Made by a program: the position numbers and the translations under genes
Shown: in pieces, positions 1 to 9,169 of the stretch
How the letters are laid out: the number at the start of each line of letters is the position of its first letter
How positions within the stretch are numbered: position 1 is the stretch's first letter
Assembly (NCBI GenBank): GCA_024274695.1
Contig: JAJSAI010000006.1
Span: forward strand, 1 to 52,893
Direction of reading: 5' to 3'
Source of the DNA: an archaeon
GTDB lineage: Archaea; B1Sed10-29; JAJSAI01
Length of the DNA stretch: 52,893 bases
The notes under the pieces: generated by a model
What the model saw: the letters and a program-made list of their open reading frames with translations, nothing else
Databases searched by the model: none
Told to the model about the DNA's origin: nothing

Positions 1-1
1 A

Positions 2-397
2 AAAGCACTCCGGCTCTGGATCTTCCTGAAGAGCGTGTACTGGAAGACAAAAGAGTTCGTGCTCCCAGCAAAAGCGTACTTCCCGAAAAAGATTGAAGGA
101 AAACAGATCAACGACGAGGACATGAACGTGACGTTCCTGCTCGTAATCCTCTACATAGTCTTCCTGCTGTTCGGTTCACTTGTCCTGACCGCGACAATGC
201 CCGTGAACGGAGAACAGGCCTTCTTTGAGGTGGCCAGCGCGCAGGGCAACGCGGGACTCACCCTCGGCATAACACAGCCGAACATGCCGGAAGCGGCCAA
301 GATAATGCTTTGCATTAACATGATCGTGGGAAGGCTTGAAATCATACCCCTTTTAATAGCAGGAGGCTTCTTGTTAAAGATAAGGAGGAGAGACTGA
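2..397 (+). CDS. trkH: Trk/Ktr-type potassium transporter membrane subunit, C-terminal part (5' truncated by window)
   Basis: Frame open from base 2; hydrophobic C-terminus with 'MIVGRLEIIPLL' typical of TrkH; followed immediately by TrkA. Confidence 0.85.
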   Translation, partial: KALRLWIFLKSVYWKTKEFVLPAKAYFPKKIEGKQINDEDMNVTFLLVILYIVFLLFGSLVLTATMPVNGEQAFFEVASAQGNAGLTLGITQPNMPEAAKIMLCINMIVGRLEIIPLLIAGGFLLKIRRRD

Positions 398-1051
398 ATG
401 TACGTGGTCATAGTAGGCGCGGGGATGATCGGATCCCATCTTGCCAGGCTGCTCATAAAAGAAGAGTGTGACGTCGTGGTCATAGACAAGAATGGGGACG
501 TTTGCCAGGAGCTCTCACAAGAACTTGAAATACTCGCGATCAGGGGGGACGCTACAAAACCGAAGACCCTGGAAGACGCGGGAGTCAAAGAAGCTGACGC
601 TGTGGTCGTGCTAACTGGTTCTGACGAAACCAACCTGATAGTCTCGCTGATAGCCAAGCAGGTTGGGGCAGAGTACGTGGTAACAAGGCTAGGAGCGCTG
701 CACTATGACGAGAAGGTTCTGAAAAACCTGGGCATAGACATGGTAGTATACCCAGAAGCGGCTGCAGCAGGATACATTTCCCAGATAATAACCAAGCCAG
801 AAGTGCTTGACCTCACTTTCCTCAGCAGGGGAGACGCAGAAATAATAGAACTCAAAGTAAAACCGGAATCCAAGATCGCCGGCAAAAAACTCTCAGAAAT
901 CACCCAGCCCAAGGGAACAAAGATCATAGCAGTGATAAGGGAAGGTAAACTGTCAATACCCGAGGAGGACACGGTAATAGAACCCGATTCCAAGATACTA
1001 GTGCTGTCCAAAGTGGACAGCGTGAAAGAAGCGAGAAGACTGGCTGATTAA
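398..1051 (+). CDS. trkA: Trk system potassium uptake protein TrkA (NAD-binding + TrkA-C)
   Basis: MYVVIVGAGMIGSHLARLL Rossmann start, GDAT motif, TrkA-C domain. Confidence 0.93.
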   Translation: MYVVIVGAGMIGSHLARLLIKEECDVVVIDKNGDVCQELSQELEILAIRGDATKPKTLEDAGVKEADAVVVLTGSDETNLIVSLIAKQVGAEYVVTRLGALHYDEKVLKNLGIDMVVYPEAAAAGYISQIITKPEVLDLTFLSRGDAEIIELKVKPESKIAGKKLSEITQPKGTKIIAVIREGKLSIPEEDTVIEPDSKILVLSKVDSVKEARRLAD

Positions 1052-1052
1052 A

Positions 1053-1385
1053 ATGCCCGTCAAGTTCGAGGCGGCTGGAGAAAAGCACGAAACAGAAGAC
1101 CTCGTGCAAGGGCTCGGGAGAGTGCTGGAAAAAGCATATCCATTGATATGGAAACAGCTTGACGGGCTCATCATACGAAGCGAACTCGTCAGAGAAGCGG
1201 CGGAAAGACTAGTCCCAGAACCCTTCGACTGGAAGGAGGATACTGAAAAAGCCGCAAGAGCCATCGCAGGGATAAGTTCTCCCAAGATCACTAGAATGCT
1301 TGAACCGCGGAACGACGAGGAAAAAGAGATGATGAAAGCCCTTCTCACGAGAATAGTACTTGAAAGAATAGGCATGATAAAATGA
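1053..1385 (+). CDS. hypothetical protein
   Basis: 110 aa ORF in tight array with trkA and next gene. Confidence 0.6.
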   Translation: MPVKFEAAGEKHETEDLVQGLGRVLEKAYPLIWKQLDGLIIRSELVREAAERLVPEPFDWKEDTEKAARAIAGISSPKITRMLEPRNDEEKEMMKALLTRIVLERIGMIK

Positions 1386-1792
1386 GGGTGGCCCTAGAAG
1401 CAGAAGAAGGGAAGTGGGTGTGCATAAAAAAGGGAGAGTTTGCAGACTCTCCCGAAGAGAGAATAGACTGCGCAAGACTGCTCGCGAGCATAGTAGAATC
1501 TGCCAGAAGAAAACTGAGGCAAGAGAAAGGAATAGACCCTGAAACGATCGCGAGAATCTGCGGGGCCAAGTACAACAGGAGGCAGAAAAAGTATGTTCTC
1601 AAGGGAAGGAAAAAACCTGAACAGGTAAAAGAGTGGCTTGAAAGGGTCAAGGGACTGGACGAGCCTGACGAGTCCGCGGTCCTGCTGCTTGAAATGCTCG
1701 GGTACGACACCGTGCCATCGCAGAAAACGTTTGAAGAGTACTTAAAGAAGATGAGCCTGGGAACAGAGGGATACTGTCCAAGAGAAAACTAA
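1382..1792 (+). CDS. hypothetical protein
   Basis: 136 aa ORF, 4-nt overlap with upstream ORF. Confidence 0.6.
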   Translation: MRVALEAEEGKWVCIKKGEFADSPEERIDCARLLASIVESARRKLRQEKGIDPETIARICGAKYNRRQKKYVLKGRKKPEQVKEWLERVKGLDEPDESAVLLLEMLGYDTVPSQKTFEEYLKKMSLGTEGYCPREN

Positions 1793-2331
1793 CTCTTCTT
1801 GTCGGGGATCTTGCTCTCAAGCCAGCCTTCCAGCATTGCGGCCACTTCGTCCCCCAGGGTCTTCCTAACCTCCTCAACAACCCCTTTAGCCAGCTTTCTA
1901 AGGCTTTCTGGAGTTGGGTGCAGGGGATCAACGTAGTACTTCCTCATCTGCGCGAACAAAAGTTTGTTAACGTAGTCATCAACGTCCAGCAGGTACCTCT
2001 TCTCTTGAGACACCTCCTCAGCAGAAAGGGAAGGTCTGAACTCATGCTCCTTCAAACAGTTTGTCATTACCCTCCTGAACCCGTCAAACCAAGGGCCGGG
2101 AGAAAGTGTGCCCTCCTCCAGGGCAGTTATCCTGTCGTGGACAAGGTCTTTCATGAACCTTTCCTCAGCCTCCCTTAGCTTGCGCCTGGCCTCCCTGTCC
2201 CTCCTGATGCGGTAAACGGCCTTGTCGTACCACGGCCTGTAAACCTTTTCCAGAATCTCCCTCGGGTGAGGGAAATAATCCCTCATCGTCTTTCCTTCAA
2301 GCTTCCTCTTACGCCGCTTCGCGTCAGCCAT
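1789..2331 (-). CDS. hypothetical helical protein
   Basis: 180 aa minus-strand ORF, charged helical composition, convergent with upstream gene. Confidence 0.6.
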   Translation of the reverse strand: MADAKRRKRKLEGKTMRDYFPHPREILEKVYRPWYDKAVYRIRRDREARRKLREAEERFMKDLVHDRITALEEGTLSPGPWFDGFRRVMTNCLKEHEFRPSLSAEEVSQEKRYLLDVDDYVNKLLFAQMRKYYVDPLHPTPESLRKLAKGVVEEVRKTLGDEVAAMLEGWLESKIPDKKS

Positions 2332-2426
2332 CCAATTAGATAACTCAACAAGTGTTTATAACTCCCGCAGGAGTGCCTCCAGCCCAAAGGTTTAAAACGG
2401 TTCCTGAAGAAAAATAAAACCTGGCC

Positions 2427-2600
2427 GGGGCCATAGGGTAGCCTGGTGATCCTACCGGCTTTGGGAGGGGAGACACCTACGGTTTCTCCCTCTACCCTCT
2501 TCCCTTCGAGGGAAATCAGAAATACTAACTGTAGGGGGAGAGACCAAGGATTTCCCAAAAACAGCCGGTGACTCCGGTTCGAATCCGGGTGGCCCCACCA
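2427..2600 (+). tRNA. tRNA-Pro(UGG) with 97-nt intron (about 2466-2562) at 37/38; CCA encoded
   Basis: Acceptor GGGGCCA/TGGCCCC, anticodon stem CCGGC/GCCGG, loop TTTGGG|intron|A, T-arm GGTTCGAATCC. Confidence 0.88.
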
Positions 2601-2602
2601 CC

Positions 2603-3406
2603 CTACTCTTCAAGAAGGCGTCTTAAACGGTTGACGTACTCCTCGTAACTCCTTTTTGACAGGGACAGGGCGGAGACTTCTTCAACAGCGCTCCTAGCGT
2701 CCTCAGGAAGCCTCTTCAGGACACTGGCCGGAACGTTCCCCTCCGCCAGGGCCCTTGAAATGTTCTTGATACCAGCGTCCCTGAACGCCTGCCGGACCTC
2801 TTTGCGGGACAGCAGGCTCTTTGAGACCTCATCAATCCTTGAAGAAATCTTGCTCACGTTACGCTCGTACTCTGAAAGCCTCTTGAGCAGGATTTCCCTG
2901 CTGATCCCCAGACCACGCGCTGCTGAAGCCTGGCCAGGAGCCTCAGCCTCGCGGGCCTTCTTCACTTCCTTTCTCTTGATCTTCTTCTTCGCCCTCGCGA
3001 TCTCCGAGTCAATGATCCTCAAGGCCTCCTTACGCAGGGACTCCGCCAATTTCCTGCGCTCCCGCCTGAGGACCACTTCAGAATCCGAGTCCCACCTGCC
3101 CGCGCTCTTGAGGAACTTCACCACTTCCTCAACATTCCCCTCCTCCACGAGAAGAACAGGGTTCGGGTAAACCTTACGGTCCAGGAGAAGCTTCCTGAAC
3201 TCCTGCAAGTGCACGAGCCGCTGACGAGGGTCCTGGGGCAGGCTTTCCAGCACGCTGTCAACATACCTTTTCGCGGCGTGCGGCACCTTGGCATGAAAGT
3301 CCTCATGCTGGAACACCATGCTGTGCTCGTCCCCTTCCACGACAAGCCTCGCGTTCTTCTTCGCGAGCTCTCTTGCCCTCTTCCTTGAAACGGTCCTGGC
3401 CCTCAC
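2603..3406 (-). CDS. hypothetical coiled-coil-like protein
   Basis: 267 aa minus-strand ORF rich in K/R/E. Confidence 0.6.
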   Translation of the reverse strand: MRARTVSRKRARELAKKNARLVVEGDEHSMVFQHEDFHAKVPHAAKRYVDSVLESLPQDPRQRLVHLQEFRKLLLDRKVYPNPVLLVEEGNVEEVVKFLKSAGRWDSDSEVVLRRERRKLAESLRKEALRIIDSEIARAKKKIKRKEVKKAREAEAPGQASAARGLGISREILLKRLSEYERNVSKISSRIDEVSKSLLSRKEVRQAFRDAGIKNISRALAEGNVPASVLKRLPEDARSAVEEVSALSLSKRSYEEYVNRLRRLLEE

Positions 3407-3468
3407 GTTCCTCCACCTGAAAGAGTATAAGGAAGAAAGGGCTAATAAAAGGAGAGGTTGGAGGTCCT

Positions 3469-3681
3469 GTGACGAAAGGCAACTATGTTATCCTTGTCCG
3501 CCTGGACAAGAAATTGGAAATAACCGGAGGGCTTCTCAACGACCTTGTGCTAGAGCCGGGAGTGTACGCGTACGCTGGGTCAGCGATGAACGGGGTGGAA
3601 GCCAGGGTCAGGAGGCACTACAGGAAAGGCAAGAGCAGAAGGTGCACGCTGAGACTGCCGCGTGGCTGGAAAAGTACCTGA
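3469..3681 (+). pseudogene. DUF123-like (GIY-YIG-related) protein, truncated
   Basis: GNYVILVRLDKK...GVYAYAGSAMNGVEARVRRHYRKG matches the DUF123 N-terminal half; the rest is missing and the tail changes character; a neighbouring frame continues as KVHAETAAWLEKYLKG. Confidence 0.5.
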
Positions 3682-3734
3682 AGGGCTAACCGCTCCTTTT
3701 AAATCACAAAAAGCACAAAATCATTTGGTAGCGA

Positions 3735-3819
3735 GCGGGAGTTGCCTAGCCAGGTCATGGCGCAGGGCTTAGGACCCTGTGGGTTAGTCCCGTCGAGGGT
3801 TCAAATCCCTCCTCCCGCA
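3735..3819 (+). tRNA. tRNA-Leu(UAG)
   Basis: GCGGGAG/CTCCCGC acceptor, CAGGG-CTTAGGA-CCCTG anticodon arm, long variable arm GGG-TTAGT-CCC. Confidence 0.93.
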
Positions 3820-3845
3820 TCAAGAAAAAGGAAGGGAGTGTGAGC

Positions 3846-4511
3846 ATGGCCAAAAAGGAGAGAACCGTCTTCAACCTGATAGAGGACGCGTTAAAGGCGC
3901 ACGGGGTCAAGCCAACCCCTGAAGCCGTGGACGCCGTCTGGAACAAGCTCTACGTAGAACTAAAGTACGAGATCAACCCGCGCGAGCTCCAGGAAGAAAT
4001 AAGAAAGGGAGTCACTGGAAAAGCCACACTCAAGGCATACGAGATCGTCTCTGACATGATAAAAGACAGGCAACTCAAGACAAGAGAGAGCCTGCCTGAG
4101 GGCGTTAAACGGTCCAGGATAAGCACTAAGGTTGACAAACTTTTCTACGATTACTACACCGCGAAAGGCATTGACAGGGTCATAGCGGACACGCTTGTGA
4201 TGATGGGCGTGAAACCCTCCAGGGAACAAATAGAAGATATCAGGGCAAGCGTCCAAGCCAGGCTGGCCGGCGAAGCGGATCCCAGGGTGATAAAAGAAGA
4301 GATAAGAACAGGAAAACCCGGCCCAGTGACGTACGCGGTCATGGACCTCGTCAAAGAAAGGAAGAACAGGCTGGAGCCCCTGTCGCCCGAGGAGCTTGAG
4401 CGCCTGAGAGAAATGGAGAAGGTGACAAAGGAGAAGATGAAAAAACCGGTGCTCACAAAACCAAAGTTCATAGAAGACCTGGAGAAAAGGCTGAGGAGAA
4501 GGAAGCGCTAA
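3846..4511 (+). CDS. hypothetical protein with two internal repeats
   Basis: 221-223 aa; two related ~65-aa segments (see finding). Confidence 0.7.
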   Translation: MAKKERTVFNLIEDALKAHGVKPTPEAVDAVWNKLYVELKYEINPRELQEEIRKGVTGKATLKAYEIVSDMIKDRQLKTRESLPEGVKRSRISTKVDKLFYDYYTAKGIDRVIADTLVMMGVKPSREQIEDIRASVQARLAGEADPRVIKEEIRTGKPGPVTYAVMDLVKERKNRLEPLSPEELERLREMEKVTKEKMKKPVLTKPKFIEDLEKRLRRRKR

Positions 4512-4552
4512 CCTTTTTTAAACAACCTCCCAGAAAAAATAAGGGAGGGACT

Positions 4553-4626
4553 GCCTCGGTAGCTCAGCGTGGCGGAGCGCTTGCTTGGTAAGCAAGAGGT
4601 CCCGGGTTCAAATCCCGGCCGAGGCT
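4553..4626 (+). tRNA. tRNA-Thr(GGU)
   Basis: GCCTCGG/CCGAGGC; CTTGC-TTGGTAA-GCAAG. Confidence 0.93.
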
Positions 4627-4633
4627 CTCAAAC

Positions 4634-4716
4634 GCCGGGATTGCGGAGTGGTTAACGCGCCAGCCTTGAGAGCTGGTGGGCTTCGGCCCACGTGGGTTCG
4701 AATCCCACTCCCGGCG
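4634..4716 (+). tRNA. tRNA-Ser(UGA)
   Basis: GCCGGGA/TCCCGGC-G; CCAGC-CTTGAGA-GCTGG; long variable arm. Confidence 0.93.
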
Positions 4717-4752
4717 TTCTATTAACATCCAAAAAGAAGGGAGTAAAAGAAC

Positions 4753-5388
4753 ATGGAGCCCTTGACAATACTCGGAATAATCTTCCTGGGAATAATCCTC
4801 TTCCTAACGTGCGGGATAGCCATCACGGGAATCACGCTCCTGCTGGCAGTGAACAAGGGCCACTCCAGGTTCCAGAGGCTGTTCATGATACTTGCAGGCT
4901 TTTTTGAAAGCCCTCTGAAAACAATGGCAAAACTTTTCCGGCTCGATCCCAAGGTCATAGACAACATGATAATAGAAATAGAGAACAACCTAATGAGAAA
5001 CGACTACATGCGGACAGATTACAAGGACAGGCTCATGATAGTCCCGCAGTGCCTGAGGCACCCTAACTGTCCCGCCAGGACAAGCCCTAACACGATAGAG
5101 TGCATCGGGTGCGGGCTTTGCAGCATAAAGGAAATAAAAAAAGAAGCAGAAGAGTTGGGGTACACCTTCGTGATATCCCCCGGAGGCACGTTCTCCAAGA
5201 GGAGGATAAAAGAGGTGAAGCCCAAGGCAGTGCTCGGAGTCGCCTGCGAGTTCGAGCTAAGGGAGGGGCTTGACGCCTGCATGGAGTACGGAGTACCAGC
5301 ACAGGGAATCCCCCTCTTGAAGGGAGGGTGCGTGCAGACCCTAGTTGACTGGGACAAGGTAAGAGAGACCATGAGGGCAAAAATATAA
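4753..5388 (+). CDS. DUF116 family membrane-anchored Cys-rich protein
   Basis: N-terminal TM segments, VPQCLRHPNCPA...CIGCGLC...GVACEFELREG...LKGGCVQTLVDW. Confidence 0.8.
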   Translation: MEPLTILGIIFLGIILFLTCGIAITGITLLLAVNKGHSRFQRLFMILAGFFESPLKTMAKLFRLDPKVIDNMIIEIENNLMRNDYMRTDYKDRLMIVPQCLRHPNCPARTSPNTIECIGCGLCSIKEIKKEAEELGYTFVISPGGTFSKRRIKEVKPKAVLGVACEFELREGLDACMEYGVPAQGIPLLKGGCVQTLVDWDKVRETMRAKI

Positions 5389-5420
5389 AACCCTGACAAG
5401 CCCAAAACAATACGAAAGAT

Positions 5421-5495
5421 GCCGGGGTGGCTTAGCCTGGTCAGAGCGCCTGACTCATAATCAGGAGGTCGCTGGTTCAAATCCGGCCCCCGGCA
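5421..5495 (+). tRNA. tRNA with CAU anticodon (elongator Met or Ile2)
   Basis: GCCGGGG/CCCCGGC; CCTGA-CTCATAA-TCAGG. Confidence 0.9.
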
Positions 5496-5511
5496 CTACC
5501 GAACAACACTG

Positions 5512-5520
5512 TTTTTATAT
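5512..5520 (+). promoter_or_regulatory. TATA-like box upstream of carbamate kinase
   Basis: TTTTTATAT upstream of ORF. Confidence 0.45.
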
Positions 5521-5561
5521 GCCGGCTCTTTTTCTCTTGTGAAGGAAAGACATTCCTGAGA

Positions 5562-6404
5562 GTGATCTCCTTGAAAGTGATAGCCGTCGGAGGAAACTAT
5601 ATTAAAGGAAAAGAGGAGATTGCACGCGCCGCGGAGACCATCGCCAGGCACTTCAAGTCCCCCTTCATAGTAACCCACGGGAACGGCCCTCAAGCAGGAG
5701 AACTGCAGGAAAAAACGGGCCTGCCCCTGGACGAAGTTGTTGCGCTAACCCAGGCGAGCATAGGCTATCCCCTCGCCCAGGAGATAGAAAGAAGAACGCG
5801 CAAAAGCGCGGTTGTAGTGCTCACGCGCTCGCTCGTCTCAGAAAGAGATCCTGCGTTCAAGAGCCCTTCAAAACCGGTAGGAGAATACAAGAGAAAAAGG
5901 TTTCCCGGAGCAAAGTACTTTCCAGGAAGGGGCTGGAGAAGAGTAGTGCCCTCTCCACAACCCCTTAGGATAGTAGAGGCAGGAGTGATAAAAGAGATTG
6001 TCAAAAAAGCAGGAGCCAGCGTGGTCTGCTGTGGAGGAGGAGGAATTCCAGTAACCCGAACGAGAGGGGGGCTGAAGGGAGTACAGGCCGTTGTTGACAA
6101 GGACCTCGCCAGCGCAGTGCTCGCAAGGCAGCTGGGCGCAAGAGAACTGGTGATACTAATGCAGGAGCCATGCGTTTACAGGGACTATGGGAAGCGGGCT
6201 CAGGAGAGGATTCCTTGCATGACCCCTGCCAGCGCGCTCAGGATGTTGAGACAGGGGGCTTTCGAGCAGGGAACGATCGCCCCGAAGATCCTTGCCGCGG
6301 CAAGGTTCGCGAGAACAGGAGGCAGGGCGATCATAACAAACTCCGAAAGCCTTGGCAGGGCCCTAAAAGGGGAGGAGGGAACATGCGTGCAAAACACCTG
6401 CTGA
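5562..6404 (+). CDS. arcC: carbamate kinase (compact)
   Basis: VIAVGGNYIKG, THGNGPQAG, CCGGGGIPV, VVDKDLASAVLA; AAK-family fold motifs. Confidence 0.85.
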   Translation: MISLKVIAVGGNYIKGKEEIARAAETIARHFKSPFIVTHGNGPQAGELQEKTGLPLDEVVALTQASIGYPLAQEIERRTRKSAVVVLTRSLVSERDPAFKSPSKPVGEYKRKRFPGAKYFPGRGWRRVVPSPQPLRIVEAGVIKEIVKKAGASVVCCGGGGIPVTRTRGGLKGVQAVVDKDLASAVLARQLGARELVILMQEPCVYRDYGKRAQERIPCMTPASALRMLRQGAFEQGTIAPKILAAARFARTGGRAIITNSESLGRALKGEEGTCVQNTC

Positions 6405-7237
6405 GCATAAAAGATCTTTCCAGAAAAGAGTGCCAGAGGATCGTGAAAGGCAAGTTCAAGAAGAGTAAAGGGAACGCCATCCTTTTCTTCCAGCTCCCGA
6501 GCACCAGGACCAGGAGCGCGTTCGAGCTCGGCCTGAAAGAAATGGGAATGGTAACAGAATACGTTGACGCGAGAACCACGCACCTGAACAGAGGAGAGAC
6601 AATCCAGGACACTGCGAGGGTACTGTCGTCCTACTGTGACGTAATAGTAGCCAGGATCCAGGAGCACGACACCCTCCTGGAATTCGCTTCAGCCTCGGAA
6701 GCCACAGTGGTCAACGCGCTAACAAACCTAGAGCATCCCACTCAGGCGCTGAACGACTTCTACACAATAGAAAAGGAGATAGGGCTGAAGAACGCACGGA
6801 TAGCATGGGTGGGAGACGGGACCAACGTATGCAATTCAATAGTCCTCTTGTCCGAGAAAATGGGCGTTCCCCTGAAGGTTTCCACACCCAGAGGGTACGA
6901 GCCCGCGTACGAGTGCGACTGGACAGAAGACCCTGAAGAAGCGGTTGAAGGAGCGAACGTTATAATGACGGACGCGTGGGTCAGCATGGGACAAGAAAAA
7001 CAAGCGAAGAAAAAACTGAAAGCCCTGAAAGAATACCAGGTGAACAAAAAACTTTTAGAGCACGCCAGCCCTGACTGGGTTTTCATGCACTGCCTTCCCG
7101 CGCACAGGGGACAGGAGGTCACAGGAGAAGTTATTGACGGGCCGAGGAGCCTGGTGTGGGAACAGGCCAAGAACAAGAAGAAAACAGCGAAGGCAGTGGT
7201 GTCAGAACTCCTCCAAAACCGCGGGAAAAGATTATAA
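6383..7237 (+). CDS. argF: ornithine carbamoyltransferase
   Basis: PSTRTRSAFELG, LEHPTQALNDFYT, VWVGDG-like, MHCLPAHRGQEV; ATG at 6383 overlaps the carbamate kinase end. Confidence 0.9.
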   Translation: MRAKHLLSIKDLSRKECQRIVKGKFKKSKGNAILFFQLPSTRTRSAFELGLKEMGMVTEYVDARTTHLNRGETIQDTARVLSSYCDVIVARIQEHDTLLEFASASEATVVNALTNLEHPTQALNDFYTIEKEIGLKNARIAWVGDGTNVCNSIVLLSEKMGVPLKVSTPRGYEPAYECDWTEDPEEAVEGANVIMTDAWVSMGQEKQAKKKLKALKEYQVNKKLLEHASPDWVFMHCLPAHRGQEVTGEVIDGPRSLVWEQAKNKKKTAKAVVSELLQNRGKRL

Positions 7238-7261
7238 CCCCTGACGTCCAGAAGGAATATC

Positions 7262-7684
7262 ATGAAGAATACCCTGCTCGCAGGAGCAATCATGCTAGGC
7301 GTGCTCGCGCTCGCGGGCTGCATTAAGATCACGCACAACAACGTGGACATACACCTCACAAGGTACGTTGGAAACTGCGAGGACCCGGAAAAGTACTGCG
7401 AGTGCGAGCCATTCCCGATGAAGAACACGGAAATCTGGGTGGACGACCAATACTACTACACTGACTCCCAGGGGAGAGTATCCCTGGAGCTTGAGGAAGG
7501 AGAGCACAAGATCTTCTACCCAGGATGCTACGACAAGAACATGACCAACGAGCTGGACTTCAAGATAGACCAAGGAAAGATCTACTACATTAAGAACAGA
7601 GTGTACCGGAACGGGTACAACGAGAGCCTGCCCACGCAGTCAGACCGGCTGATAGAAGTGAACGTGTACTGCTGCAGGGCCTGA
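7262..7684 (+). CDS. putative lipoprotein, hypothetical
   Basis: Signal peptide with lipobox ALAGC; carboxypeptidase-regulatory-like repeat composition. Confidence 0.7.
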   Translation: MKNTLLAGAIMLGVLALAGCIKITHNNVDIHLTRYVGNCEDPEKYCECEPFPMKNTEIWVDDQYYYTDSQGRVSLELEEGEHKIFYPGCYDKNMTNELDFKIDQGKIYYIKNRVYRNGYNESLPTQSDRLIEVNVYCCRA

Positions 7685-7727
7685 AAAAACATTTTTATAC
7701 CACCAGCACAAAACAAGAATGCTGGAG

Positions 7728-7852
7728 GCCTCGGTAGCACAGCGGTAGTGCGGCTGCCTTGTAAGAGCCCTTTGCGCTGAACGCGCAAAGCCCTCGGGGA
7801 AAGGCTCTAGGAAAGCAGCAGGCCGTGGGTTCGAATCCCACCCGAGGCTCCA
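7728..7852 (+). tRNA. tRNA-Thr(UGU) with 50-nt intron (7764-7813) at 37/38; CCA encoded
   Basis: GCCTCGG/CCGAGGC; GCTGC-CTTGTA|intron|A-GCAGC. Confidence 0.9.
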
Positions 7853-7889
7853 ACCCCCACCTCCATTCTCTCAAGAAAGGGTGAACAAA

Positions 7890-8804
7890 ATGAGCGAAAT
7901 AGAGTGTGACGTGCTAATCATAGGAGCAGGCCCTGCAGGGCTCGCGGCCAGTATCTGGACGAGCAGAAGAAAGCTCAGCACTGTGGTAGTGGAAAAAGCA
8001 ATGCCCGGCGGGCAAATGCTCTTGGCCCACGACATAGAAAACTATCCTGGAATCGAGAGGATTTCTGGACAGGAACTGGCAGAGAGGATGAAAAAGCATG
8101 CTGAAAAATTCGGTGCCAAAATAGTGTATGACATGATAACGAGAGTGTACACTGAAGGGGACAAGAAAAAAGCCGTCGGCAACACTAACACCTACACCGC
8201 AAAAGCACTGATAATAGCCACAGGCGGACAGCACAGGCCCCTCAAGGTCCCCGGGGAAGAAGAACTCGTTGGCAAGGGAGTCGCGTACTGCGCCACCTGC
8301 GACGCGCCCTTCTACAAAGGAAAAGAAGTGGCAGTCATAGGAGGAGGGAACAGCGCAGTAGAGGACGCAATATACCTGTCCAAAATAGCCAGCAAAACGT
8401 ACATCGTGCACAGGAGAGAAGAATTCAGGGCAGAGCCTGACAGGGTAGAGGAGATGGAAAGACTTGGAGTGGAAAAAATCCTGGGAAAGTCCCCCGAAAA
8501 GTTCGAAAAAAAGGAGGACGGCAGGATAGTAGTGCACTTCAAGGAAGGAGGATCTCTTGAGGTTGACGGGGTGTTCGTGTCCATAGGATACATCCCCGCC
8601 TCAGAGCTCTTCAAGGAAACAGGAATAGAATTCACCGAAACAGGGCACATAAAGACAGACCTGCAGCAGAGGACCAACATCCCTGGAATCTTCGCTGCAG
8701 GAGACGTGACAGGCAGGCTCGCCCAGATCGCCACCGCGGTAGGGGACGGGGCCGTGGCTGGGATGAACGCTTACAAGTACATTCAAAAACCTTACTGGGG
8801 ATGA
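7890..8804 (+). CDS. trxB: thioredoxin reductase
   Basis: IIGAGPAGLAA, GVAYCATCDAPFYKGKEVAVIGGGNSAVEDA, GIFAAGDV; MSEIECDV start at 7890 or 7881. Confidence 0.95.
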   Translation: MSEIECDVLIIGAGPAGLAASIWTSRRKLSTVVVEKAMPGGQMLLAHDIENYPGIERISGQELAERMKKHAEKFGAKIVYDMITRVYTEGDKKKAVGNTNTYTAKALIIATGGQHRPLKVPGEEELVGKGVAYCATCDAPFYKGKEVAVIGGGNSAVEDAIYLSKIASKTYIVHRREEFRAEPDRVEEMERLGVEKILGKSPEKFEKKEDGRIVVHFKEGGSLEVDGVFVSIGYIPASELFKETGIEFTETGHIKTDLQQRTNIPGIFAAGDVTGRLAQIATAVGDGAVAGMNAYKYIQKPYWG

Positions 8805-9139
8805 AAATGATAAGAGTTTACAAGATAAGCGCTGAAGCGCTCAAGAACGTGAAAAAAGTCCTGGAAGCACAGGAGACCGTGGACGAGCAGGGGAACCTGG
8901 AAAAGAACGAGTTCGCCCGGAACGGGTACACCCTGCAGAACGCAAGATCACTGGACCTAGAAGGAGAAGAGTACTACCTGTACATTGACGCCCCAGAAGA
9001 CTTCTGGGAAAGGAACGAGAAAAAACTGGAGATAGAAGGAGTCACAAGACTGGAAGGAGAAGAGTACGAAAAGGTCAAGAACGCGTTCGAGAAAGGAAAA
9101 GAAGGAGTCGCCACAGGCATAGGAGCAATGTTCGGGTGA
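8801..9139 (+). CDS. hypothetical protein
   Basis: 112 aa ORF overlapping trxB stop by 4 nt. Confidence 0.6.
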   Translation: MKMIRVYKISAEALKNVKKVLEAQETVDEQGNLEKNEFARNGYTLQNARSLDLEGEEYYLYIDAPEDFWERNEKKLEIEGVTRLEGEEYEKVKNAFEKGKEGVATGIGAMFG

Positions 9140-9169
9140 AAAAAGGGAGGCGAGACCCCCTTTTCTCAC

